DNA of 64,000 bases, from the NCBI GenBank assembly GCA_019426215.1, contig CM033408.1:9179077-9243076 (forward strand). The letters run 5' to 3'. This DNA is from Buddleja alternifolia (lineage: Eukaryota; Streptophyta; Magnoliopsida; Lamiales; Scrophulariaceae). Position numbers and translations under genes: made by a program. This document shows, piece after piece, positions 22,788 to 34,362 of this stretch (position 1 is the stretch's first letter; every line of letters starts with the position of its first letter). Under the pieces are notes generated by a model, which worked only from the letters and a program-made list of their open reading frames with translations, had not been told where the DNA came from and did not search any database.

Positions 22788-23362
22788 GGGACAATTACTA
22801 AACCGCCCAAAAATAAAATCTTATTTCCAAAAAATCCATGAAAATATTTTTCGTTCTCAAAAATCTATTTTACAAACTTTTCATTCGAAAAAACTCAAAA
22901 GATAAAGTTAAAAAATTTTTGGACTAAATTACCCTTGCCTTAAGTTAAGATTTGACCAATTGATCTTATTTTTTCAAAAAGTTTTCTTTTTGGAATCTTC
23001 ATATTGATAAATTGTATAAAGACGAATTTTATTATTAATATTAAATATTTTTTATACTTTTATATAAATTATTATTTTATTTTAAAATGGTCAAAAATTA
23101 AAAATTTGAAAATTTAAAGTTAAAATCATAATCAATGTTAACCGTCCAAAAGTTCTAAATAAGTAAATTTCTTTACCAAAGTACACTCGATCAATTTCAT
23201 TTGAAAAGTTAAGGGCAATTAAGGCCATAATTTTTTAACCACGAATGTTGGAATTTTTTTTAATGAAAAGTTGGTGGCCTGGATTTTTTGGATTAAAAAT
23301 ATATTATCACGGATTTTTTGGATATAAAAGTTTATTTTAAGGTTTTTTTTAGTAATTTTCCC
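22788..23362. mobile_element. Foldback MITE with about 55-bp inverted repeats
   Basis: The left end GGGACAATTACTAAAC...CCAAAAAATCCATG and the complement of the right end GGGAAAATTACTAAAA...CCAAAAAATCCGTG match over about 55 bp with mismatches. They bound 575 bp of AT-rich noncoding sequence. The GGG-starting ends resemble the MITEs at 19136 and 28566. The flanks are T-rich and give no clear target duplication. Confidence 0.65.
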
Positions 23363-24470
23363 ATCTTTTCCCTGTATATAGTTTTCTTTAAAACACTTTA
23401 ATTATACAAAAACTCTTTAATACAATATCGTGGATCAAATATGAGTATGCGAGCTCATTAGTTTTAGAAAAAGATACTTCAGCTTGGATTTATGAAGAGA
23501 CTTATTAATTATTATTGTGCTTAGATGCCTTGATCTTTACACCTGTCTATTTCACATAAAATAAATCGAGGCCGCAACTACGAAGAACTTCAATGTAATT
23601 AACATCGGTATCAAAAGTGATTAAAGTGATGATTGTTAACCATTGCTGTTTTGGTTCTGTTTCTGGTTCTGTTTCTTTTCCCATGGTATTATTGTATTTT
23701 TAGTACCTCCCTTACATGCAAAAGTATTAGCATGTTAAATATATTTAATTTACTTTTATCTATCAATAAATCTCTAAGATTGTAGGGATTACTTTGATTT
23801 TTTAATCTTGAAATTTTCATGTTTCTTGCTGAAATATATGTTTTTTTTAAGTTTTGTTTGGCTCGTTCTACATTGTTAAAGATTCCGAAATCGATCCATG
23901 TCGCATTTCTTGAATAATTTTTAAGTATAAGCAAAGGGACTTGAATTTCATTAAGTTATACAAGGTTTTATTCAATTTCATTTAGCTGCAGAAGTTTCGA
24001 GTAAAGTAGTGCATAAACTGATGATATTTAATCTGCGCAATAATACTTATATCTAGGTAGTCGAAAATCGCATTCAAGCAATTTTCCTTTTTTCTGCTTT
24101 AGGTTGGGTAACCCTAGACTAATGTCAACACAAAAGCTTCTTAAAAAAGTCTCCAAACGTTTTCAGTTACTTCTTCTTCCTTAGGATATGACACATGCAT
24201 TTAGTATTGAGGAAATTGAGTGAATGGCTTTAAATTGCACGAAGTGATGGGGCCCAGGCTCCATCCACAAAACAATAAAAAGTAAACCCTCCCTCATTTT
24301 ACTTCAACTTGAAAACCCTAATTTACTCTTACTTTTAATTGCAATAAATAAATAAAAAAACTCAACATACATTGAATACTCAAAGTAACCTTCTGGGATA
24401 CTACAATTAATCACCTAAATCCCATATCAAATCTCATTCACAGAAAACAAAATTAATTGTTCCCCTAATA
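23363..24470. other. No gene seen
   Basis: AT-rich sequence without recognisable gene or repeat. The last 250 bp lead into the UFL1-like fragment and contain 'aaaaccctaatt', a telobox-like motif common in plant promoters. Confidence 0.45.
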
Positions 24471-24670
24471 TATTGTGTTCTTCTCCAAATCCCACCAAAC
24501 CCTAGAATCCAAATTCCAGAACAAACTAACCTTTATCTTTCGATTAGGTTTCCCGTTCTTCCCCATTTCTTGTATCGCCTCCCAATCGATCCACTCTTCC
24601 TCTATTACTTACACAGTAGTAACAACAACCGTCGATCACTCCCACTGGAATTGTGATCCCACGTGCTGCC

Positions 24671-24820
24671 ATGAATGACGAGCTGCTTGAACTGCAGAGG
24701 CAATACGAGTCTGCACAGCAGGCTAAATCCAGCATCCGATTGTCAGAGCGAAACATCGTCAAATTGGTGTAGAAACTCCACGAACTCCAAATCATCGATT
24801 TCAATCTTCTCCACACCATT
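24671..24820 (+). pseudogene. UFL1: UFL1-like (E3 UFM1-protein ligase) N-terminal fragment
   Basis: Fifty codons from ATG 24671 resemble the N-terminus of plant UFL1, the E3 ligase of the UFM1 pathway at the endoplasmic reticulum. Matching segments are 'MNDELLELQRQ', 'AQQAKSSIRLSERN' and 'KLHELQIIDFNLLHT'. Codon 34 is TAG where the family has Gln (CAG), a C-to-T change. After residue 48 the similarity ends and stops follow. The remainder of the protein is not seen up- or downstream; an L1-type LINE begins about 150 bp later. The preceding 250 bp look like a leader and promoter ('aaaccctagaatcc'). Probably a promoter-plus-first-exon fragment. Recognition is from memory of the family, so moderately sure. 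Confidence 0.65.
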
Positions 24821-24992
24821 GATGTTTGTGAAACCAATCAAAATGTTTGAAGTTTGTGAACCTAATCTAGCGAAACTTAGTGCTTTGATTGAAATTGCAA
24901 GCGCAAGGTAAATTTTTATGTTTACGACAGCAAATAGTTCTTTCTCTTTCTTCTCTCTCTCTGCGAATGATACGCTAACGTGCGCAGGGGCC

Positions 24993-26096
24993 ATGGCCAG
25001 GAAGAGGAAAGGAGCTACCAGCACCGCAACAAAGGAGGTCATTACACCGAGTCTCCAATCACCCGATCGGCAGAGTAATTCACTGAATGAAGTTAGGGTT
25101 CCTAGAAGAGTAGTTAGCCCAGATACGATGACTCAAATCAGTCAAAAATTGACGGAAGTAGATAGCGTAACACCGGAGATTAGGGTGTTATTGAGCAAAG
25201 CCCAATCGATGATTAGGAGTCCAGAAGCAGCGGAGGCGATCATTTCTGTGTTGTAGGAGGGTTTAAAGAAAATCCAAAATTCCCCCAACCCTAGGGAGAT
25301 AACCCAAGAGGAAAGACAGCAGGAGCTGAGTCCGGTTACTACAGGCACAGTTTGGGATAAGTTTGACATAACTAAACTATGGAATGCGGGTTGCAAACTT
25401 CAATTTACTGAACCAACAAGTCAGAATGGGCAAAGTGTTGGCCGAATTGTGGAAGAATATGTACAATCAGAGATTGAATATTGGAGTCCCTCACTAGTAT
25501 GTTATGTCCTAGGGGCAAATCCCCCCTTCGCGGTTATGAATGGTTTCATTCGTCGAATTTGGGGAAAAATGGGCATTGATAAAGTGTTATTGATGCAAAA
25601 TGGCCGTTTCTTAGTTAAATTTCAAACAGAGGAGGCAAGGGATAAGGTGGTTGACATAGGCGTTTACCATTTTGATAATAAACCCCTCATTGTAAGTCCT
25701 TGGTCTGCTAACAAGGGTTATAGCAAACAGGAGATTGATACTATTCCAATTTGGGTGCAATTGGAAGGCTTAGATTTGAAATACTGGAGTAGCTTAGCTC
25801 TCAGTAACATTGCAAGCCTAATAGGTAAGCCTATTATGGAAGATAAGGTGACAGTACAAAAAGAACGTATCCATTATGCTCGACTGCTGGTTGACATTAC
25901 AATTGAAAAGATGCCTGATATGATATGTTTTGAAAATGAGAAAGGAATTGTTATGGAACAAAAGGTAAAGTATGAGTGGAAACCACTAAGGTGTACACAC
26001 TGCAATGGGTATGGACATGCTGAGATTGAGTGTAGAAAGAAACAGCAAAAACAGGTGTGGAAAGCCAAAGAAAAACAACCAGAGCCACCTAAATAA
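24993..26096 (+). pseudogene. LINE ORF1 (gag-like RNA-binding protein)
   Basis: ATG at 24993 ('MARKRKGATST', a basic start typical of plant L1 ORF1). The frame runs to 26096 with one TAG at 25254-25256. The middle (about 25560-25830) resembles the DUF4283 region of plant LINE ORF1 ('VLLMQNGRFLVKFQTEEA', 'IPIWVQLEGLDLKYWS'). A zinc knuckle CxxCxxxxHxxxxC follows ('CTHCNGYGHAEIEC', near 26000). Its role would be binding LINE RNA in the ribonucleoprotein. It is about 367 codons including the stop, within the family range. Confidence 0.85.
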
Positions 26097-26293
26097 ACGA
26101 ATGTGAATCTGCCATCATAACACCAGACCAAGTGGAGAACATCAGCAAAAAGGGAAAGAACAATGGGTGACGATAAACAAATCGGGGAGGAAGATTTTTA
26201 ATGAGGAGGCTGGAATGTCAGAAGGAAATGATGTAGGGGAAATGAGAGATTCAGAATACTCAATAGAACCTGGGCAAGTCACTATAATCATCA

Positions 26294-29200
26294 ATGAACC
26301 TGGAGAATGTAGCAGCCTGGAACGTTCGGGGATTAAATAGCAAGAGTAGACAGAGAGATGTGCAACACCTCTGTAATACATATAAAGTAGGTTTACTTGG
26401 TCTTCTTGAGCACAAAATAAAACAACCAAAGGTGGATACTGTCTATCAAAGAATCTGTCCAGGATGGGGTAGTGTTACTAATTGACATGATAATCCAAGA
26501 GGGAGAATCTGGATACTATGGAGGAAGGAGTTTTATGAAGTGCATGTGAAACAAACATCTGGCCAATATATACACTGTGAGGTGACAACTATTACAACTA
26601 AGGAGAAAATTAATCTCACTATGATTTATGCTTATAACCAAGCTACTGACAGGAAAATTCTATGGAGAGATCTCACTCAGTTAGCTTCAACAATTCATGG
26701 CCCTTGGATCTTGTTCGGTGATTTTAACTGTGTCCTGAAGGAAGGGGATAGGATTGGGGGATCTCCTCTTCAAGTCAATGAAATACAAGAATTTAAAGAA
26801 TGTCTTGAGGAGTGTGAACTGGAAGAGTTGAAATGGAAGGGTTGCAGACTGACTTGGAATAATAAGCATGAGGTGGGGAATAGAATATTTTCCAAAATTG
26901 ATTGGATTTTTGTCAACCATGAATGGTGCTTGAAATATAGAGATGTTGAAGCTACCTTCCTACCTGAAAATATGTCAGACCACAGTCCCATGGTGGTACA
27001 TATGAGAGGTACTCAGAATCAAAGGAAAACATCCTTTAAATTCTATAATATGTGGGCAGAATCCCCCTTCTTCCTGCCTCTAGTTGAAGAAGTCTGGAAA
27101 AGAAATGTCTAAGGGAATCAGATGTACAGAATTGTGCAAAGATTAAGAATGCGGAAAAGTGAGTTCAAGGTTCTTAATAGGGAAAAGTTCCATGAAATTG
27201 AGGTTCAAGCAGACAAAGCCCAAGAGTCATTACTTAGATTGCAGCAGGCTCAGAATGCCAGCCCCTTGGATATCACATGGCAGCAAGCAGTTTCAGAGGC
27301 CCACACCAATTACATAGCAAAGAACAATGCTAGAGATAAGTTCCTGCAGCAGAAAGCTAAAGCCAACTGGATTAATCTAGGATATCAAAATTCTAAGTAC
27401 TTCCACCTGGTACTTTAGAAAAGACAGTATAGAAACAGAATCTTGAGTATTAGAGATGGGGATAGAGTTCTAACTGAGTACTCAGAGGTTACTGGTCATT
27501 TTGTCAACTTCTATAAAACCTTACTGGGAACAAAGAACACAGTGAGAGTTCGTGATGGGAAGGTGTTTGAGATGGGTCCTAGACGGAATTGCGAGCAACA
27601 AATGGAACTTATAAAACCATTCACAGAAGGAGAAGTGAAGAAAGCAATGTTTGACATATGCTCTAATAAAAGCCCTGGACCAGATGGATTTGGCAGTGGA
27701 TTCTTTAAATCTGCTTGGAGTATCATTGGAAAAGATGTGACAGAAGTAGTGCTTGATTTTTTCAGCCAAGGCAGACTACTAAAGCAAGTGAACAACACAC
27801 TCTTAAGTCTTATCCCAAAGATTGACAATCCTGAACTGGCAAGTGAGTTCAGGCTTATTGCCTGTTGCAACACAATCTACAAGTGCATCTCAAAACTCCT
27901 TACTCAAAGAATGGCTCTGGTGTTACCCACTCCAGTGAATGAAAACCAAGGGGCTTTCACAAAAGGGAGGTCCATTATTGAGAACATTCTGATTAGCCAG
28001 GAATTGGTGAGGCTATATAACAGGAAAACAGTGTCCCCTAGATGCCTGATGAAAATTGATATTAGAAAGGCCTATGATTCTGTAGAATGATCTTTTTTGA
28101 AGGAGATGTTGGATGGTTTCAGGTTCCCTAATAAGTTTAGTTGCTGGCTCATGGAATGTGTCACTACTACAACCTTTTCAGTGGTGTTGAATGGGGAACA
28201 TTTTGGCTTCTTCCAAGGCCAAAAAGGACTGAGGCAGGGTGATCCTGTATCCCCTCTTTTATTTGTTCTGGTGATGGAGTATTTAACCAGGAGTTTGAGG
28301 ATTGCAGCTTTAAAGCCTGATTTTGGATACCATCCTGGATGTAAGCACCAGCAACTCACTAATATATGTTTTGCTGATGACTTAATGCTATTTTGTAAAG
28401 GGTCAAAGGCTGCAGTATCAACACTGTGGGATGCATTTAAGGTTTTCTCTAAGACAACTGGACTCCATGCCAATCAAGGGAAGTCCAGTATCTATATCAA
28501 GGGGGTATCTGTAAACATGAAACAGGACGTCCTTACCTGTACAGGGTTTACAGAGGGGATTTTCTGGGAAAATTGCATATAACCTCCCCGTGTTATCACT
28601 TTTTTGCTGAAAACCCCCTTATGTTAATTTTTTTGCTCGAAACCCCCATGTGTCAGCTTAAACCCTGCACGAAACCCCCAACCCTACATCAAATACACTG
28701 CGCGTGTATGCTACTTTCCGCGGATTTAACACGAATTGGGGTTTTTTTGCAGGGTTTAGGCTGACACAAGGGGGTTTCGTGCAAAAAAATTAACATAAGG
28801 AGGTTTTCAGCAAAAAAGTGATAACACAGAGGGGTTATATGCAATTTTCCCGAATTTTCCCAATGAGATATCTGAGTGTTCCTTTGTCTCCTACTAAATG
28901 GACAAAGTTAGACTGCTACATTTTAGAAGAAAAAATCACAAAGAAGCTGGTGTGTTGGGCATCTCGGAACCTGTCATATGCGGGGCGCGTAGAATTAATA
29001 AATTCAATTCTATTTTCAATGCAAACTTATTGGGCCTCTGTTTTTGTTATACCACAGGCGGTAATTAAACAAGTAGAACGAAAATGCAGGGAGTTCTTGT
29101 GGGGTAAGACTAACCAAGGTAAGAAAATGGTTCCGGTTAGCTGGGAACAGGTTCGTAATGCGAAGAGGAACGGTGGCCTCAATATCAAATGCAGCAGAAC

Positions 29201-29990
29201 CTGGAATACAACTTTAATAGGGAAACAAGTATGGGCACTTTCACAAAAAAAGGATTCTTTATGGGTTAAGTGGATTAGCAGTGTCTACTTAAAGGAACAA
29301 GATTTTTGGGATTACAATCCTCCTTGTGATAGCAGTTGGGCTTGGAAGAAAATTAACAGTGTCAAGAGGAAGTTGCAACAGGGATTTGTTCAAAACAAAT
29401 GGATACATGCACAATCTGGAAGCTATACCATACAGAGTGCATATGACTGGTTAAAAGGTAACTCTACTGATTTCAGGCTTGCAAAAATTGTTTGGAATAA
29501 ATTAAATATTCCTAAACACTCTTTTACTATGTGGATGGTGATGCATAAGAAGTTAATGACTAGAGAGAGGTTAAGCAGATTTATTCATATCCCTGATTGT
29601 AATTGTGTGTTGTGTGGTAATGCTATTGAAAATATAGCACATCTATATTTTAGGTGTTGTTGGGTGAAAAATTTGGTGCAAAGAGTGATGAGTTGGCTAC
29701 AAGTAAGTCATTGGCCACCTCAATTTCCCAGATGGATGAACTGGCTGCGGTTTGCTTTTAGAACCCGGGAGTACAAATAATCGATTTTAGCTGCAGGGAT
29801 AGCTGGAGTGATAAACAAGGTGTGGGAAGAACGAAACAAGAGGATATTTGCTCAAGAAGAACGGCCCAGCAATGTGGTATTTGTAACCCTGCAATCTGAG
29901 TTGAAAATGAAATTGAAAGGATTCATGCAGAAGAGGCTGACTAACAGAGATGCTACATACTTAGAAGATATAACAAATAGTGATTTGTAA
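26294..29990 (+). pseudogene. LINE ORF2 (endonuclease, reverse transcriptase)
   Basis: The endonuclease begins 'NVAAWNVRGLNSKSRQ', with 'FGDFNCVL' and a terminal 'SDHSPMVV'. Reverse transcriptase motifs include 'SPGPDGFGSGFFK', 'NENQGAFTKGRSI', 'GLRQGDPVSPLLFVL' and the catalytic FADD at about 28370. The C-terminal zf-RVT region has 'CVLCGNAIENIAHLYFRC'. No RNase H domain is seen after it. Stops in frame: TGA 26483, TAA 27110, TAG 27416, TGA 28088, TAA 29778. A MITE at 28566-28851 interrupts between reverse transcriptase and the C-terminal region; the frame resumes correctly if the insert and one target copy are discounted. It would nick target DNA and copy the LINE RNA there. Confidence 0.9.
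28566..28851. mobile_element. Foldback MITE inside LINE ORF2
   Basis: The left end GGGAAAATTGCATATAACC is inverted at the right end (GGTTATATGCAATTTTCCC). The arms continue as long inverted repeats ('gtgttatcacttttttgc', 'gtgtcagcttaaaccctgc') around a small GC-rich centre. Flanks give an imperfect 9-bp target duplication (28557-28565 and 28852-28860, seven of nine identical), as for Mutator-type MITEs. It inserted after the LINE did. Confidence 0.88.
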
Positions 29991-30131
29991 AGTTGCTGTA
30001 GTGGCTTGGTATAGGTAGTAAGCTAAAGAGAGGCCATGTGTATTTGGCTGTAAGGTAGATAGGCTGTATTTACCTTTGGCTGTGTTTGAGACTATTTGTG
30101 CTTGTTGGTATAAAGTAATTACTCTTTACCT

Positions 30132-30729
30132 AAAAAAAGTTTCTTTTACTTGAACTTATTTTTGCACTTGAAGTTTCTTTCACAACAGTGATATATAAAC
30201 CCTAAATCGAGAGATTGATATATTTTATTGTAGAAATTTACTGGAAACTTATGCACAAATTTGTCTGAATTTAAAGAAATTTCTATTTTTTATTGTAGAG
30301 ATAATAACAATACTGAACAATACTGCAGAATAATGCACAATTTAGTCATAATTTTGTGAAATTTGTATATTATATTGTATAAATTATTTAAATGTTGGAG
30401 AAATTAATATATTTACCATTGAAATAATGACAATACTGAACAATACTGTAGACTAATGTACAAATTAGTATCAATCTAGAGATATTTTATTTTTATATTG
30501 TATAAAGTATTAGAATACTGGAGAAATTGACATATTTTATTGTAGAAATATTGACAATACTGGAGAAATTTATATATTTTATTGTACAAAGTATTAGTAT
30601 GCTAGAGTAATTGGTAATTATTAAGAACCATATAGGTTCATAAAAAAAGTATAAATTTTTAGGATTTGTTAATAATTGTATTTTATTATTTGAACAACAA
30701 TAACTCTGTTTCTTTATTTTTCTAGGGAA
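30132..30729. repeat. AT-rich degenerate repeats
   Basis: Phrases such as 'gacaatactg', 'ggagaaatt' and 'tatattttattgta' recur irregularly about every 60-120 bp from 30220 to 30600. This suggests a decayed minisatellite. No gene. Confidence 0.5.
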
Positions 30730-32714
30730 ATGTCCGATTTTGTGATTTACTATGTATACAGTGGTGAGTGGAAAGTAAAAGAGGGAGAATTTGGAGCACG
30801 ACAATAGGGATGGTTGTCAAGGAATCGTTATGAAATGCTGAGTTTGTACTAACTAGAGTTGATCCAAAGTCGAATACACATTCCGAATTTTTCCATCACA
30901 TGTTTGAATTTGCTCCTTTTCAATGGACGAATTATGAAATTAGAATGAGTTATCTTCCATCCTATTGTAACTGTGGTAACCTGGCATATCTTGTCATCGA
31001 TAAGGACATAAAGTCTTATTTTTGGACTTATGTCCAGTATTAAAAAGACGAAGCATAATGCATGTCGAGCTTTTTATGAAGAACGTTGAAAAAAATAGTT
31101 TGTTTGGAAAGAAGATTGAGAAGAATTGTTTTGAAAAGAAGATAGAGAATGATTATACATCTGCCCTTGGTCGGCCTGGTGTTGTTTTAGATAAGCCCAC
31201 GTCCCCACCCATATCGAAAGTCTCTAATTGTTGAAAATCTGAACTCAAGGCCTGATGCAACCATTCCTTCTAAACTCAATCCCAATCCCCCTTCTACTCC
31301 AATTTTGAAACTCTGAACTCAAGGCTTGTTGCAACCACTCCTTTTTTCACTCCATCTTCCTACAAAGGTCACTCTACTCCCATCCGTCGAACAAATTTTG
31401 TAGATGAAGCTATTGCCAATGAGAGTCTTGCAACCTTCAGCTTCGATGACGGTCTAGATCTTGTGATTGGTCAGGAATTCGCCAGCAAGCAAGAGGTGAA
31501 ATTCTTGGTTGACAAATCTACGCTCACAAATTGCAAGTGGAATATTTGTGCTACAATTACTGGAATGTCAGAATTTTTCTCATTGCGAACTCATAATAAC
31601 ATCCATACATGTGCCCCTACATTGATAAAGAGACATGAAAGATCCTCTTCAAATATGGTTGCTGGAGTTTTGTTAGATATCAGTTAAGTTCACCACCTCC
31701 AAAGGTAATAGGGGATTTTGTGAATAAGGTGGGCATTGATGTTTCTTACTACAAATCTAGGCGTGGCAGAAACATTCCTAGAAGTACTGTTAGGGGTGAT
31801 CCTGGGGTTAATTATGAGATTCTTCCAAAATATTTGTATATGTTGAAGAAGGTGAATGAGGGTACAGTTACTCATTTGTGTAAAGATGCGAATAATGTTT
31901 TCCTGTCTTTGTTCTTTGCGTTGGGAGTTGCATTGAAGGTTTTGTGGCTATAAGGAAAGTACTTGTTATTGACAACACATATTTAAGACCAGGTATAATG
32001 GCGTATTACTTATTTGTACTGCAAAAGATGGCAATAAACATCAGTATCCACTTGCGTTTGCCGTGGTTAGTAAAGAATGCGATGAAATTGGATTTAATTC
32101 TTGGAGAAAGTTCGGAATCTCATACCCGATTCTGATGATTTGGTCATCATTTCTGATAGACACGTATCTATTAAAAATGTCGTTCTGAAAGTTTACTCAA
32201 GGTCTTCACATGGCTACTGTACCTATCATATATCTTAAAATCTTAAGAACTATGTTTCTAGCGGTAGGGGATCTAAGCAAAAGAAGAAGGCAAAGGATAA
32301 CATTGTGACAAAGTTTGTGGTTTGCGCTGAATCATTTATTGTGCCCGAATTCGAAAGCCGGTTTAGTGACCTCGCAAGAAGGCAACCTGTTTCAAATCTT
32401 AAGTTCCATGAGTATCCTAACGACATACTTGCTGTAAAAGAGCATTGGACACATTGTTATTCTAAAGGTTCACGATACAATATTATGACAACCAATGGAG
32501 TGGAGTCCATTAATGTCGCCTGGACTACTGCGAGATCATATCTGTTAATTCTTTTATTGGATGAGATTGTGAAGTTAGTAATTAAGTGGTTCAACAAGCA
32601 CCGTAATGAAGCTGTAGCGGGGTCCTTGTCACAAAACCTCACTCCTAAAGTGGAGAAAACGATGCATGCAAGGAAGAAACAATCCAGTTACTTTAAAACA
32701 CACATGTTAAATCA

Positions 32715-32822
32715 GAGGACATGTGAGTACATTGTTGAGTGTGGTCCTCAAACATTCTTGTTTGACTTGAAAGACTAAATTTTATAGTTATAGGGTTTTT
32801 TGATATTGACCATATCCCTTGT
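32715..32822 (+). repeat. Long target duplication, left copy
   Basis: 108 bp of transposase sequence from 'gaggacatgtgagtac' to 'catatcccttgt'. It recurs at 34363-34469 with one substitution and one T-run length difference. The two copies exactly flank the tRNA-Asp/LTR insert. A duplication this long is far beyond the 4-6 bp made by integrase. Confidence 0.93.
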
Positions 32823-32889
32823 AGTATAGTGGTAAGTATTCCCGCCTGTCACGCGGGTGACCCGGGTTCGATCCCCGGCAACGGCGCCA
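32819..32889 (+). tRNA. tRNA-Asp(GTC) retro-copy fused to an LTR
   Basis: From 'ttgtagtatagtgg' onward the sequence is a plant tRNA-Asp: anticodon stem CCCGC/GCGGG with loop CTGTCAC (anticodon GTC at 32848-32850), T arm CCGGG-TTCGATC-CCCGG, acceptor 3' strand CAACGGC, discriminator G, then CCA (32887-32889). The first four bases of the tRNA are absent, replaced by host sequence, so acceptor pairs 1 and 4 are lost; TTGT is shared by host and tRNA at the junction. CCA is not encoded by eukaryotic nuclear tRNA genes, so this derives from a mature tRNA. Its 3' half is the primer-binding site of the LTR that begins six bases later. Not a functional tRNA gene in my view. Confidence 0.9.
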
Positions 32890-32895
32890 AAAACT

Positions 32896-34362
32896 TGACA
32901 CGTGAAATCCTAGCAAGTATACTAGGTCGTGCAATGTAATAAAGTGGGCTATTTAGCCCGGGGTATATCGTCTCCACAGGGACAATTGGATTCAATGCTC
33001 GTAATTGCTATATTATCTAATTCTAAGCTAAATCAATATATAAGATGATAGTTGGTTATACTATGAAAATAACTAAAGACAACTAAAATGATTATCAAGG
33101 TAATAAATCAATTGGGAAGAGGTGATTGGGTTATGATCCTACTATGTTCTATTCTATGTTCATGAACTCTCAATTATCCGGATTTTTAGAACACTCTTGT
33201 TATGGCGAAATCCCCTAATATATTTGTTATTCAATCTCTTGAAATAACAAGCCTATACTAGTTAACAACTTCCTATATCTCTATAGTGAAGATTGAATTA
33301 ACTAACATGCATTTATGTTCAAAGAAATTCCTTGTTTACGAAGATCCTACATTCAATCGGGTCATCTTATCACAAAAAGCCACACAACGCAATCGATTCT
33401 ATCTCTAGTCAATTGTTACGTTATGATGTTTGATTTTTCGATCTCCCTTTATCTATCTCCTCTCGGTCTCAAGACAAAGTATTACATCAACCACATGGTG
33501 ATCATTCATGTGAAAGCATTAAGCATAAAATCAAACATGTAACAAGAATGTAATAAATCCGGAAATTAATCATTCAATAAACACAAAACATCACAAAGTA
33601 TTCACATAACCCAACCACAAAGATGTTTAGCTCATACTTACAATAGCAAATGATTCAACAATTCTATAAGACATAGTTAAATAACTAATCAAAGAGAAAG
33701 AGTTGAATTACTCCCTATTACAAGATGTGAATCCAAGCTTTGATGATGAAAAATGGCTCCTCAAGCTTCCTTGGGTCTTCCTATGGCTTCCCTATGTGTT
33801 TTTAGAGCAAGTGTGTGTTTTTTTCAAGAGAAAAGTGTGTTATAAAGGAGGAAAACGGCGGACTTAAATTTAGGGCTTCGGGAGAATTGGACCGCGGCAC
33901 ACATTCATAGCCGACCGTGGTCCGGATTTCAAGTAGTGCCGCGGCACAGCGCCGCGGTCCAATTGGAAGGTTTGCCGCGGTTTGAGCCGAGGTCTAAACA
34001 GGGGCCGAAGGGTCTTTCATCAGAGGGCCGCGGCGTTGTGCCGCGGTTTCTTGGCGCCGAAGGCCGCGGTTCAGTGCCGCGGTCTTATCCGGATTTCTGA
34101 TTGCATTGCACCGCAACCGCGGTCTTTGCACTGGGTCCAGTGCCGCGGTCCTGTGCCGCGGTCCAGAATTTCAGATTCAAATTTCTCTTTGCTTTTCCGT
34201 CTCTTGTTCGGCCTTCTTACTCAAAAATTGATCTCTTTGACTAAAATCCCTACACACATGAAAATTAAACAAATCAAAGCACAATGCGGGGTATTCATTA
34301 CTAAATTGTGACGAAAACACCTAAATCAAAGGGGTAAAAACTTGTAAAATGTGAACTTATCA
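32896..34362 (-). repeat. Single Gypsy LTR joined to its tRNA primer
   Basis: A 1467-bp LTR in minus orientation: TGATAAG at its start (34362 side) and GTGTCA at its end (32896 side). It is followed by the spacer AGTTTT and the primer-binding site for tRNA-Asp, the same spacer and site as the 5' LTR at 44663-46580. There is no internal region beyond the tRNA. It is related to the LTR at 63627 ('aaatcctagcaag', 'agggacaa' shared). Positions 33885-34165 contain about a dozen GCCGCGG-type motifs. Confidence 0.9.

Larger units (their letters stand above)
24960..30131 (+). mobile_element. L1-type LINE, nearly full length, inactive
   Basis: The order is a short 5' leader, ORF1 (24993), ORF2 (26294-29990), a 3' UTR of about 140 bp and a terminal A run (30125-30131). 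The element keeps one reading frame through all of ORF2 apart from a MITE insertion, so it is fairly young, but it carries six in-frame stops. The exact 5' end and target duplication are not resolved; T/C-rich stretches at 24925-24960 and after 30131 are similar but not identical. Confidence 0.85.

Noticed and set aside
24544..25042. Minus-strand frames opposite the UFL1-like fragment
   Set aside because: Shadows of the plus-strand leader and LINE ORF1; no similarity to known proteins.
32819..32889. A functional tRNA-Asp gene
   Set aside because: The first four bases are missing, two acceptor pairs are broken, CCA is encoded, and the 3' end runs directly into the spacer and LTR of a retrotransposon whose primer is this tRNA.
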